A stretch of DNA of 64,000 nucleotides. It comes from Clostridiales bacterium. Its GTDB lineage: Bacteria; Bacillota; Clostridia; Lachnospirales; Lachnospiraceae. The notes beneath the pieces were generated by a model. It saw only the letters and a program-made list of their open reading frames with translations, searched no databases and was not told the origin of the DNA. Shown here piece by piece: positions 34,647 through 43,300 of this stretch. The stretch lies in contig QAKV01000041.1 of NCBI GenBank assembly GCA_003343625.1, positions 1 to 64,000 of the forward strand, in the 5' to 3' direction. Position 1 is the first letter of the stretch. Each line of letters starts with the position of its first letter. Both the position numbers and the translations under genes were made by a program.

Positions 34647-34691
34647 TAACTAATTGTCGATATAACGGATAAAAATACAAACAGTTAGTTA
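34647..34691. promoter_or_regulatory. Widely spaced TAACTAA/TTAGTTA dyad upstream of the XRE gene
   Basis: TAACTAA (34647-34653) and TTAGTTA (34685-34691) form an inverted repeat 31 bases apart in an AT-rich gap. TTAGTTA also occurs at the DUF2325 promoter (12876-12882), next to another XRE gene. It may be an operator; this rests on symmetry alone. Confidence 0.3.
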
Positions 34692-34753
34692 CTCTTAATA
34701 TAGTCGGAAGGCAAGTAATATGAAGGTACAGACTATATTGAGAGGGAAAAAGC

Positions 34754-35071
34754 ATGACAACTGAATTATATGTGGAGATCGGGGAACGGCTCAGGCAGCA
34801 GCGCAAGAAGATGGGGATGACTCAGGAAGAGACTGCGGAGCTGCTGGGCATTTCCTCGACCTATTACGGAGAGATCGAAAGAGGGAACCGGAAACTGTCG
34901 ATTCAGAAAGTGCTGACGGTTTATGAAAAGATGGATCTGGAACCTACTTATCTTCTGACGGGAGAAGGGATTTCCGGAAAGGCGATGCTGGATATTTTCA
35001 AGGATTGTCCCAAAGGGAAAGAACCCGTTCTGGAACAGGTGCTTCGCTATATCGCTCTGCTGTATCAATAG
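34754..35071 (+). CDS. XRE-family helix-turn-helix regulator
   Basis: The 105-residue protein has a Cro/CI HTH at about 6-65: IGERLRQQRKKMGMTQEETAELLGISSTYYGEIERGNRKLS. A short C-terminal helical region ends LEQVLRYIALLYQ. It is probably a small repressor. It precedes the sigma-factor gene by 30 bases and is likely co-transcribed, so it may control that locus. Confidence 0.9.
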   Translation: MTTELYVEIGERLRQQRKKMGMTQEETAELLGISSTYYGEIERGNRKLSIQKVLTVYEKMDLEPTYLLTGEGISGKAMLDIFKDCPKGKEPVLEQVLRYIALLYQ

Positions 35072-35101
35072 AGCATAGGAGACGAAAGAAGGGGAGTAAT
35101 G

Positions 35102-35653
35102 ATGCCTGAAGGAGAAGGAAGATACGGGACTTTCGAGGAATTATACGAGAAGGAGTACGACGGGATTTTCCGCTATATCGCCAGGGTGATCCGCAACGAT
35201 CAGACTGCGGTGGAGGATTTGACCCAGGAAGTGTTTTTCGTCGCCTATCAGAAGTGGGAGATCGTCCGAACCCATCCGAATGCGTCCGGATTTCTGATGG
35301 TAGTCGCCAAAAACAAGCTGAAGAAATGGTACGAAAAGCAGCGCAGGACGTATGTGGACGATTCGGATACCGTGGAGCGGCTCGCCCAAAGCGACGCCAG
35401 CAGGCAGGAGGTGGATGCCTTCCGGCTGGTGGATTTTTATTCGTCCGTGGAGAATACGCTTTCTAACAGGGATCTGAATATACTGCGCTATTACTATGAA
35501 TACGGCTACACCTCTGCGGAGCTGTCCGGATGGCTGGGCATCTCGGAGTCCTGCTTTAAAGTCCGCGTTCTTCGGATGAAGCAGAAGTTGAAACGGAGTA
35601 TGACCGTCTTTCCTTTTTTACTCTTTATTTTTGGCGGCGGAATTGTTTTTTAG
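35102..35653 (+). CDS. ECF-like RNA polymerase sigma factor with a hydrophobic C-terminal tail
   Basis: The 183-residue protein has a sigma region 2 (about 10-80, with YDGIFRYIARVIRNDQTAVEDLTQEVFFVAYQKW) and a region 4 HTH (about 110-165, with TSAELSGWLGISESCFKVRVLRMKQKLK). After region 4 it ends in a purely hydrophobic stretch, VFPFLLFIFGGGIVF, unusual for a sigma factor and long enough to insert partly into a membrane. ATG 35102 (second of two tandem ATGs) is 5-6 bases from GGGGAG. The next gene encodes a membrane protein that may be its anti-sigma partner. Confidence 0.88.
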   Translation: MPEGEGRYGTFEELYEKEYDGIFRYIARVIRNDQTAVEDLTQEVFFVAYQKWEIVRTHPNASGFLMVVAKNKLKKWYEKQRRTYVDDSDTVERLAQSDASRQEVDAFRLVDFYSSVENTLSNRDLNILRYYYEYGYTSAELSGWLGISESCFKVRVLRMKQKLKRSMTVFPFLLFIFGGGIVF

Positions 35654-35771
35654 GGACAGCCGCTATATGATTAGGATATCGGATTCCGAACGGATCTGCG
35701 ACAGAAGAGTCGGACAGCCCGATGGAGGAACTGTCGCGGAAAATTTGTGAGGGAGGACAAGGGGGACGGAT

Positions 35772-36875
35772 ATGGGAAGGAAAAGAAGTCCGCAGGACGA
35801 AAAGCTCGTAAAGGACTTATATAAGAAATTAGACTGGCTGACATTTCAGGCTGCGGAGGAAGAGTTCGATGCGGATCAGGTAAAAGCGATTCTCAAGCTG
35901 CTGGACGCGCTGGATCCGCTCCCGGAGCGGACGGAGGCGGATCTCAGAAAGGCCGCCCGCGCCAGGGATGGGAAGAGCCTCGGAGTGGTGGGCGGGAAAG
36001 GAATCGGGGAAGAGGGCCGACAGGATATCTCCCTTTCCGACCCCAAAGCGGCGTTCGAGCGTTTCAAAAAGAGATACGGCATCAGCGATGAGGAGTTGGC
36101 GAAGAAGAACGGCGAGGGCGGCACTCCCGGGCCAGGTAAGATCCTTCCATTTTCGGAGATGCCTTCCGAAAAACCGGTGGATCCGGAGCCGGAGGGAGAA
36201 TCCGCTGCGGGAACTGCGTCTTCCAAAGCGGCGCACGGCGGGAGGGGCGGAAGACCTCCCTTTCGGAAGCGGCTGAGGAGATTTTTTTCCAGCGCGCCGG
36301 GAAAAGTCGCCGCGGGCTTTCTGGTCGTCCTCTGCGGCATGACCTGCGTGGGAATCGGCACCAGCGCGGTGCAGCAAAAGCCCTTTTTTGAAATCGTTCG
36401 CGACGGCGTCAACAGCATGAAGATCACAGTCACCGGAAACACGATGGAGAGCGAAGCTCCCACGGACGAAGTGATCTACGATGAAACCGAGAGAGTGTAT
36501 TACGAATCCTGGGACGAGGTGAAGGAGGAGAATCCGGATATCATGACTCCGGGGTATATTCCGGAGGGACTGGAGCTGGAGGAGCTGTATGGGAAAGACT
36601 ATGGAAGTTATATTTTAGTTGAAGGTAAATATAGGGATAAAAATGGCTATAATAGTATAAATATTCGAATAAAGACTTTTCTAGCAAATTATAGAGAAAT
36701 TGGAGTTAAAGATCCAAACGTATGGAAGTTAGTAGAATATGATCAAGTATCTGACATTAGCTATTATCAAGAAGCAGATTATTATAAAGCCACTTGGGAG
36801 AACGAAAAAGCACTTTATGCTGTAGAAGGTAATGAGTTGGAATGCATAAAGGAAATTGTAAGCAAATTTGAATAA
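35772..36875 (+). CDS. Single-pass membrane protein with DUF4367-like outer domain; probable anti-sigma/sensor
   Basis: The 367-residue protein has a charged cytoplasmic part (1-170, including helical segments and a Pro/Gly-rich linker) and a basic stretch. One membrane helix lies at about 178-197 (VAAGFLVVLCGMTCVGIG). An extracellular part ends in a DUF4367-like domain (about 255-367: PGYIPEGLELEELYG ... YKATWENEKALYAVEGNELE). Position after an ECF sigma gene and topology fit a membrane anti-sigma factor, but no zinc-anti-sigma motif is present. From about codon 277 the DNA changes abruptly from GC-rich to very AT-rich without breaking the frame, suggesting a recombinant 3' end. Confidence 0.75.
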   Translation: MGRKRSPQDEKLVKDLYKKLDWLTFQAAEEEFDADQVKAILKLLDALDPLPERTEADLRKAARARDGKSLGVVGGKGIGEEGRQDISLSDPKAAFERFKKRYGISDEELAKKNGEGGTPGPGKILPFSEMPSEKPVDPEPEGESAAGTASSKAAHGGRGGRPPFRKRLRRFFSSAPGKVAAGFLVVLCGMTCVGIGTSAVQQKPFFEIVRDGVNSMKITVTGNTMESEAPTDEVIYDETERVYYESWDEVKEENPDIMTPGYIPEGLELEELYGKDYGSYILVEGKYRDKNGYNSINIRIKTFLANYREIGVKDPNVWKLVEYDQVSDISYYQEADYYKATWENEKALYAVEGNELECIKEIVSKFE

Positions 36876-37210
36876 AGTAATTAGTGATAGGGGGTATTCA
36901 AAAACAGAATACCCTTTTTATTTATTATATAGTAGACCATAACCATTCTGATGTATTTTCCTTATTTGTGATTGTAACGAGATTAAATCTGTAGGGAATA
37001 AAAATTTTGGAAGGCATGAAAGTATTCTTTACAGAAGATGCGTCACAGAATGAGGAAAAAATTATCTTTAATTATTACAATGATTCTAATCATGGGGTGT
37101 GCTTTTCAAGTAAGTGCGGCAGAGAAAAGTGTAGGATCTCTCACTGATTGCGATCTTAGTATAAGTTGTGAATCTAATGGAGTTGGGATTGTTTTTAATA
37201 CCTTTTCAAC
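36600..37210. other. Sharply AT-rich patch with borders inside two genes
   Basis: From about 36600 to 37210 composition drops abruptly (many stretches near 25-35% GC, with codons such as AAA, ATA, TTA and AGA). The flanking coding DNA is rich in GGC, CTG and CGG codons. The left edge lies in codon ~277 of the membrane-protein gene, the right edge about 55 codons into the secreted-protein gene. The patch includes the terminator and upstream region between them. Both reading frames remain open, so it looks like a homologous replacement from a low-GC relative. Confidence 0.65.
36892..36920 (+). terminator. Rho-independent terminator
   Basis: GGGTATTC (36892-36899) pairs perfectly with GAATACCC (36907-36914) around AAAAACA, followed by TTTTTATTTATT. 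It ends the sigma/anti-sigma transcript, so the next gene needs its own promoter. Confidence 0.88.
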
Positions 37211-37451
37211 AACGACCGCTGACGAAATCGGCTGCAAAGATATCGTGCTGCAGGAAAAGGTCAACGGAGGCTGGAGGGATATCGATATCAACGGAGGATA
37301 TGAGAGAAATTCATCGTCCTACGGAGCCAGCGCAGTCTACACCGGAGCAGTAGAGGGGAGAACATATCGGGCATACTGCACCCACTACGCGAAATACGGG
37401 AACACGACAAAAACGCTGTATAATGAAACCGGAGAAATGGTATACAATTAA
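37038..37451 (+). CDS. Small secreted protein of unknown function
   Basis: The 137-residue protein starts with a basic n-region and hydrophobic signal peptide (about 1-30, ending VSAAE), so it is exported. The mature part (about 105 residues) is rich in Gly, Ser, Thr and Tyr with strand-like alternation and three Cys (two near positions 38 and 44, one near 113), suggesting a compact beta fold. I do not recognise a family. An alternative ATG lies four codons in; neither has a strong ribosome site. The first 55 codons are AT-rich and the rest GC-rich, so the gene is a mosaic. Confidence 0.65.
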   Translation: MRHRMRKKLSLIITMILIMGCAFQVSAAEKSVGSLTDCDLSISCESNGVGIVFNTFSTTTADEIGCKDIVLQEKVNGGWRDIDINGGYERNSSSYGASAVYTGAVEGRTYRAYCTHYAKYGNTTKTLYNETGEMVYN

Positions 37452-37520
37452 CTGATTCAATCGATTTACGAACATGTCTTCAAATAAAAACGAAAGGAAA
37501 ATTTCTGTAAAGAATCGGCG

Positions 37521-37550
37521 GGAACCGGCTGTGCGAACACAGCCGGTTCC
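37521..37550. repeat. Perfect 13-bp hairpin with CGAA loop
   Basis: GGAACCGGCTGTG (37521-37533) pairs perfectly with CACAGCCGGTTCC (37538-37550) around CGAA. No T-tract follows on either strand. It lies in the 326-base gap between the secreted-protein gene and the phosphofructokinase gene. That gap otherwise contains only the pfk promoter and a GC-rich leader with GGCC-type self-pairing near 37708-37740. Confidence 0.6.
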
Positions 37551-37664
37551 TATCTCTGTAGGACAGCCTCAACCGCCTGACAATCCGAAGGGGGCATCTT
37601 CGGATCCATCTTCTCTGCTTCGCGAGAGGCTTCGCGGAATCCCGTGCTCTTTTCCGGAAAACTC

Positions 37665-37693
37665 TTGTCAGAAAAAAGGGAATCTGCTATACT
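37665..37693 (+). promoter_or_regulatory. Sigma-A promoter of the phosphofructokinase gene
   Basis: TTGTCA (37665-37670), a 17-base spacer and TATACT (37688-37693) form a strong promoter. The roughly 78-base leader is GC-rich and can fold on itself (GGCC repeats). Confidence 0.75.
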
Positions 37694-37777
37694 GCTAATG
37701 GACTGGGGCCTGTCTCGGCCGACCGGCCGGAAGCGGCCTGCAATCGTAGAAATGAGAAAGCATAAAGGAGAATGAAG

Positions 37778-39007
37778 ATGAAAGGAAACATTGTTGTTGG
37801 ACAGTCCGGCGGCCCTACAGCCGTCATCAATTCTTCCGTAGCCGGCGTTTTCGCTGCTGCGAAGAAGCTGGGCGTGAACAAGATTTACGGCATGGTACAC
37901 GGAATCGAAGGATTCCTTGAGGATCAGATGATCGATCTGGGCGAATACCTGGATGACGAGACCGGAATTGAACTGCTGAAGAGAACTCCTTCCGCATTTC
38001 TGGGCTCCTGCCGATTCAAGATGCCCAAGATCGAGGGACATGAAGACGTATATGAAAAAGTATTCGAGATCATGGAAAAGCATGACATCGAGTGCCTGTT
38101 CTATGCGGGCGGCAACGACTCCATGGATACCGTGAAGATGCTGTCCGATTACGCTGCGGCGCACAACAAGCCTCAGAGATTCATGGGAGTTCCCAAGACC
38201 ATCGACAACGATCTGCCGATCACGGATCACTGCCCCGGCTATGGTTCCGCAGCAAAATATATCGCGACCTCCATCAAGGAAATCATTCGCGACAACGAGT
38301 CCTTCGGCGCGAAGAAACCCACGATCTGCATCGTTGAAATCATGGGCCGTCATGCGGGCTGGCTGACAGCGGCTGCTGCTCTGGCAAAGGGCGATGACTG
38401 CTCCGGCTGCGATGCGATCTATCTGCCTGAGAAGGACTTCGATATCGACGCATTCATGGCGAAGGTGAAATATCTGGCGGAGACCAAATCTTCCGTCGTA
38501 ATCGCGGTTTCCGAAGGCGTGCATCTGGCTGACGGCCGTTTCGTCTGCGAGCTGGCCAGCGGAGATAAGGCTGTAGATGCGTTCGGGCACAAGCAGCTGT
38601 CCGGCACAGCAGCTTATCTGGCGAACCTGGTAGCTGCGGAGACCGGCTTAAAGACCCGCGCAATCGAGTTTTCCACCCTGCAGAGAGCGGCGACCCATCT
38701 CGCATCTCTGACCGATATCAACGAAGCGTTCCAGGTAGGATACGATGCCGTGATGGCAGCGGAAGAGGGCAAGACCGGCATGATGATCACGCTGGATCGC
38801 AACGGAGACTGCCCTTATCAGTGCGGCACCAGCGCTTACGATATCCATGCCATCGCGAACGTGGAAAGACCGGTTCCCGCAGAATGGATCACCGAAGACG
38901 GCTGCGGTCTGAACGAAGGGTATGAGAAGTACGCTCGTCCTCTGATCATGGGAGAACTGACTCCTCTGTATGTCAACGGCCTTCCCAGACATCTGGTAAG
39001 AAAATAA
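37778..39007 (+). CDS. pfp: 6-phosphofructokinase, pyrophosphate-dependent type
   Basis: A 409-residue PFK. The donor-selecting motifs read GGNDSMDT (near 111-118) and PKTIDNDLP (near 139-147). Asp in the first and Lys in the second are the signature of PPi-dependent enzymes; ATP enzymes have Gly at both sites. The usual catalytic MGRHAGW (near 190) is present. The enzyme interconverts fructose-6-phosphate and fructose-1,6-bisphosphate reversibly. ATG 37778 is 7 bases from AAAGGAG; another ATG two codons earlier is too close to it. Codon use is strongly biased, as in highly expressed genes. Confidence 0.92.
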   Translation: MKGNIVVGQSGGPTAVINSSVAGVFAAAKKLGVNKIYGMVHGIEGFLEDQMIDLGEYLDDETGIELLKRTPSAFLGSCRFKMPKIEGHEDVYEKVFEIMEKHDIECLFYAGGNDSMDTVKMLSDYAAAHNKPQRFMGVPKTIDNDLPITDHCPGYGSAAKYIATSIKEIIRDNESFGAKKPTICIVEIMGRHAGWLTAAAALAKGDDCSGCDAIYLPEKDFDIDAFMAKVKYLAETKSSVVIAVSEGVHLADGRFVCELASGDKAVDAFGHKQLSGTAAYLANLVAAETGLKTRAIEFSTLQRAATHLASLTDINEAFQVGYDAVMAAEEGKTGMMITLDRNGDCPYQCGTSAYDIHAIANVERPVPAEWITEDGCGLNEGYEKYARPLIMGELTPLYVNGLPRHLVRK

Positions 39008-39075
39008 AGATCGGGAAACCGAACTGAAAAAGAGGTACCGGTTACTGCCGATCTTTAACCTCTGACATTTAAGAA

Positions 39076-39141
39076 GGAGACCGTCCTGCGAAATTCAGGC
39101 TTTTTCAAAGCCTGGATTTCTGCGGGCGGTCTCCTTTCCTT
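39076..39141. terminator. Bidirectional terminator between pfp and lysR
   Basis: GGAGACCG (39076-39083) pairs with CGGTCTCC (39127-39134), with an inner stem GAAATTCAGGCTTT/AAAGCCTGGATTTC, followed by TTTCCTTTC. An additional stem AAAGATCGG/CCGATCTTT lies between pfp and this hairpin (about 39006-39057). Both genes converge here. Confidence 0.75.
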
Positions 39142-39154
39142 TCATCATTTTTCG

Positions 39155-40075
39155 TTATCCCTCGCGCCGGATCCGGGAAATATCCAGCCGCACCTGTTTC
39201 AAAAACTGTTCTTCTCCGCGGGTCGGATGAAAATCCTCCGGATAGATCAGCAGATCCGTCATCTTCCGGGGCGGCCCCAAAAAAGGTCTGCTGATCAGAT
39301 GCCGCTCGGACAAAAGCGGCGCGGGAAGAGGGGGGAGAAAGGCGAAGGCGCCGGAAATCCGGACCAGCAGATCCAGCAGGCTGCCGTGTTCCTGAACGCG
39401 GATGAAACCGCGACCGGTTCCCTCCGGAGACGGATCGTTGAAATGGGAGGCCAGAGAAGCGTCCTCGCAGAGGATCTCGGGGAAGTCCTCAAGCATATCT
39501 TCGGTCAATGCCGACGCCGAAGCGAGGGGATGCCGTTCGGACATAATGATCTGCGCTTCGGATCTTTGCAGGAGTTCAAAAGCGATTTCCTTCTGCTTTA
39601 GCAAAGTCATAAGTGAGTTCTCATACTGATCCGGGAAACGGATGACGGCCAGACGGCAGCAGTGCATGGAAACGCTCTGAATCGCCTCCAGCGCACCGGT
39701 TTCCCGATAATCTGCGGACAGGATCCGCCCTCTGCTGTACCGGGACAGAAACTGGCCGAAAGAGGAGGAAAATCCCGGGGATTTGGGGACGCAGATTTCC
39801 AGATGCAGGCGATCTTTATCCTCGTGGGAACAGAACGCTTCCAGCACCTGAAACTGCTGAACGGCCTTCCGCGCCAGCAGGAGAAATTCGCGCCCTTTTT
39901 CCGTGGGAACTACGCCTTTGGAACTCCTTGTGAACAGCGAGAAGCCGATTTCTTCCTCCAGCTCCCGGATATCCCGGCTCAGGTTCGGCTGGCTGACGAA
40001 CAGCTGCTTCGCTGCTTTGGTGATGGAACGGCATCTTTCCACTTCTATGGCATAACGAAGAACGTTCGGGTTCAT
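39155..40075 (-). CDS. LysR-family transcriptional regulator
   Basis: The 306-residue LysR protein has an N-terminal winged HTH (about 3-65, SITKAAKQLFVSQPNLSRDIRELEEEIG) and an effector-binding domain (about 90-295). It is divergent from the PFOR gene across a 249-base gap that contains a perfect LysR-type dyad (40111-40138), so it plausibly regulates PFOR and itself. The effector is unknown. AAAGGAAG precedes the ATG. Confidence 0.9.
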   Translation of the reverse strand: MNPNVLRYAIEVERCRSITKAAKQLFVSQPNLSRDIRELEEEIGFSLFTRSSKGVVPTEKGREFLLLARKAVQQFQVLEAFCSHEDKDRLHLEICVPKSPGFSSSFGQFLSRYSRGRILSADYRETGALEAIQSVSMHCCRLAVIRFPDQYENSLMTLLKQKEIAFELLQRSEAQIIMSERHPLASASALTEDMLEDFPEILCEDASLASHFNDPSPEGTGRGFIRVQEHGSLLDLLVRISGAFAFLPPLPAPLLSERHLISRPFLGPPRKMTDLLIYPEDFHPTRGEEQFLKQVRLDISRIRREG

Positions 40076-40110
40076 TCTCTTTCCTTCCTTCCTTTTACAT
40101 TTTTATAGAA

Positions 40111-40138
40111 GGGAATGTATCTCATTTTGTACATTCCC
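40111..40138. promoter_or_regulatory. LysR-type operator dyad before PFOR
   Basis: GGGAATGTA (40111-40119) and TACATTCCC (40130-40138) are perfect inverted arms 10 bases apart, 36 bases before the lysR start. A second, related dyad ATACAT (40230-40235) / ATGTAT (40252-40257) lies just upstream of the PFOR -10 TATAAT (40281-40286), which lacks a good -35. Two sites, one strong at the regulator and one weaker near the target -35, match the usual LysR recognition/activation layout. Confidence 0.6.
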
Positions 40139-40324
40139 GGCGATCTGACGGTCGAATTCAAAATGATCCCGCAAACCCGCTTTTATCATAGCTTTTTCGC
40201 CGAAAAACTGCAAGATGTGATATAAAAAAATACATGGATTTCATATAAAAAATGTATGCCCATAAAAAGTGCCGAGGATGTATAATATTGAATATCGAAA
40301 AAACATAAGAAAGGATGATTTTTT

Positions 40325-43300
40325 ATGGCTAGGAAAATGAAAACCATGGATGGTAACCATGCAGCGGCCCATGCGTCATACGCATTTACCGATGTAGCGG
40401 CGATCTATCCGATTACCCCTTCCTCTCCGATGGCGGAAGCCACTGATGAATGGGCGACAGCAGACAGAAAGAACATGTTCGGACAGACCGTGAAGATCAC
40501 GGAAATGCAGTCTGAAGCGGGTGCAGCAGGCGCCGTTCACGGTTCTCTGGCAGCAGGTGCGCTGACGACGACTTACACCGCGTCTCAGGGTCTGCTTCTG
40601 ATGATTCCCAACCTGTATAAGATCGCAGGTGAGCAGCTTCCCGGCGTGTTCAACGTATCCGCGAGAGCCATCGCCAGCCATGCGCTGAGCATTTTCGGCG
40701 ATCATTCCGACGTATATGCCTGTCGTCAGACGGGATGTGCGATGCTCTGCGAAAGCAGCGTACAGGAAGTTATGGACCTGACTCCTGTTGCACATCTCGC
40801 AGCCATCAAGGGACGCATTCCGTTCATCAACTTCTTCGACGGTTTCCGTACCTCCCACGAGATCCAGAAGATCGAAACCTGGGATTATGAGGATCTGAAG
40901 GATATGGCGGACATGGATGCCATCGACGCATTCCGCAAGCATGCGCTCAACCCGAATCATCCCTGTCAGAGAGGTTCCGCTCAGAACCCTGACATTTTCT
41001 TCCAGGCGAGAGAAGCGAGCAACCCGTACTACGATGCCCTTCCCGAAATCGTCCAGATGTACATGGACAAGGTAAACGAGAAGATCGGTACCGATTATAA
41101 GCTGTTCAACTACTATGGCGCTCCGGATGCAGAGCATGTGATCATCGCGATGGGTTCCGTTAACGATACCATCGAAGAGACCATCGACTATCTGGCAAAG
41201 ACCGAAGGCGCGAAGGTCGGCGTCGTGAAAGTCCGTCTGTACAGACCTTTCTGCGCGGATGCCCTGATCGATGCGATCCCGGACACCGTAAAGAAGATTT
41301 CCGTTCTCGACAGGACCAAAGAGCCCGGCGCTCAGGGTGAGCCTCTGTACCTGGATGTGGTCGCTGCCCTGAAAGGTTCCAAGTTCGACGCTGTTCCGAT
41401 TTACACCGGCCGTTACGGACTGGGTTCCAAGGACACCACTCCCGCTCAGATCGTCGCTGTTTATAACAACACCGAGAAGCAGAAATTCACCATCGGTATC
41501 GAAGACGATGTGACGAACCTGTCCTTAAAGCTCGGGCCTGAACTGGTAACCACTCCCGAAGGCACCACCAACTGCAAGTTCTGGGGACTTGGCGCGGACG
41601 GTACCGTAGGTGCGAACAAGAACTCCATCAAGATCATCGGCGACAACACCGATATGTATGCACAGGCGTACTTCGATTACGACTCCAAGAAGTCCGGCGG
41701 TGTGACCATGTCCCACCTGCGTTTCGGACATAAGAAGATCAAATCCACTTACCTCATCCGCCAGGCTGACTTCGTGGCCTGCCACAACCCTGCGTATGTG
41801 CGTAAGTACAACATGGTTCAGGAACTGGTGGACGGCGGTACCTTCCTGCTGAACTGCTCCTGGACGCACGAAGAGCTGGACAAGCATCTGCCCGGCCAGA
41901 TGAAGAAATTCATCGCAGATCACAACATCAAGTTCTACACCATCGACGGCGTGAAGATCGGTATTGAGACCGGCATGGGCCCCACCCGTATCAACACGAT
42001 CCTGCAGTCCGCATTCTTCGAACTGACCGGCATCATCCCTTCCGAGAAGGCGAACGAGCTGATGAAGGCAGCTGCGAAGGCTACTTACGGACGCAAGGGC
42101 CAGGATGTGGTGGAAAAGAACTGGGCTGCTATCGACGCAGGCGCAAAGGGCGTTGTCAAGGTTGACGTTCCTGAAAGCTGGAAGAACTGCGAAGACGAAG
42201 GCCTGGATTACAAGGTAGTGACCGACGGCAGAGAAGACGTGGTCAATTTTGTCAACAACATCCAGACCAAGGTGAGCGCTCAGGAAGGCAATACCCTGCC
42301 TGTATCCGCGTTCAAGGATTACGTGGACGGCTCCACTCCTTCCGGCTCCGCTGCATACGAGAAGAGAGGCATTGCGGTGAACGTTCCCGTTTGGGATTCC
42401 ACCAAATGTATCCAGTGTAACTTCTGCTCCTATGTCTGCCCTCATGCGGTTATCCGTCCTGTGGTTATGACGGAAGAAGAGCTGGCGAATGCGCCCGAAG
42501 GCACCCAGGCTCTGGATATGACCGGCATGCCCGGCAAGAAATTCGCAGTTTCCGTATCCGTACTCGACTGTACCGGATGTGGTTCCTGTGCGAACGTATG
42601 CCCTGGCATGAAGGGAGAAAAGGCGCTCTCCATGGCTCCTCTCGAATCCCAGCTTTCCAAACAGGCCCTGTTCGACTATGGCCAGAAGCTTCCTGAGAAG
42701 CCGGAAGTCCTTGAGAAATTCAAAGAAACCACCGTTAAGGGTTCCCAGTTCAAACAGCCTCTGCTCGAGTTCTCCGGCGCTTGCGCAGGATGCGGCGAGA
42801 CCCCTTATGCGAAACTGATCACCCAGCTGTTCGGCGACAGAATGTACATCGCCAACGCGACTGGATGTTCCTCCATCTGGGGCAACTCTTCTCCGAGCAC
42901 CCCTTACACCGTGAACAAAGCGGGCAGAGGCCCTGCATGGGATAACTCCCTGTTCGAGGACAACGCTGAATTCGGTATGGGTATGCTGCTGGCGCAGAAC
43001 GCGCTCAGAGGCGGCCTGAAGGAGAAGGTGGAAGCGGTTCTGGCTTCTTCCGACGACGAGGCTGTGAAAGCTGCCTGCCAGGAATACCTGGATACATTTA
43101 ACAGCGGCGTGACCAACGGGCCCGCTACGGATCGTCTGGTAGCTGCGCTGGAAGGCAAAGACTGCGATACCTGCAAGGATATCGTGAAGAACAAAGACTT
43201 CCTGTCCAAGAAATCCCAGTGGATCTTCGGCGGTGACGGATGGGCATATGATATCGGCTTCGGCGGCGTGGATCATGTGCTGGCAAGCGGCCAGGATATC

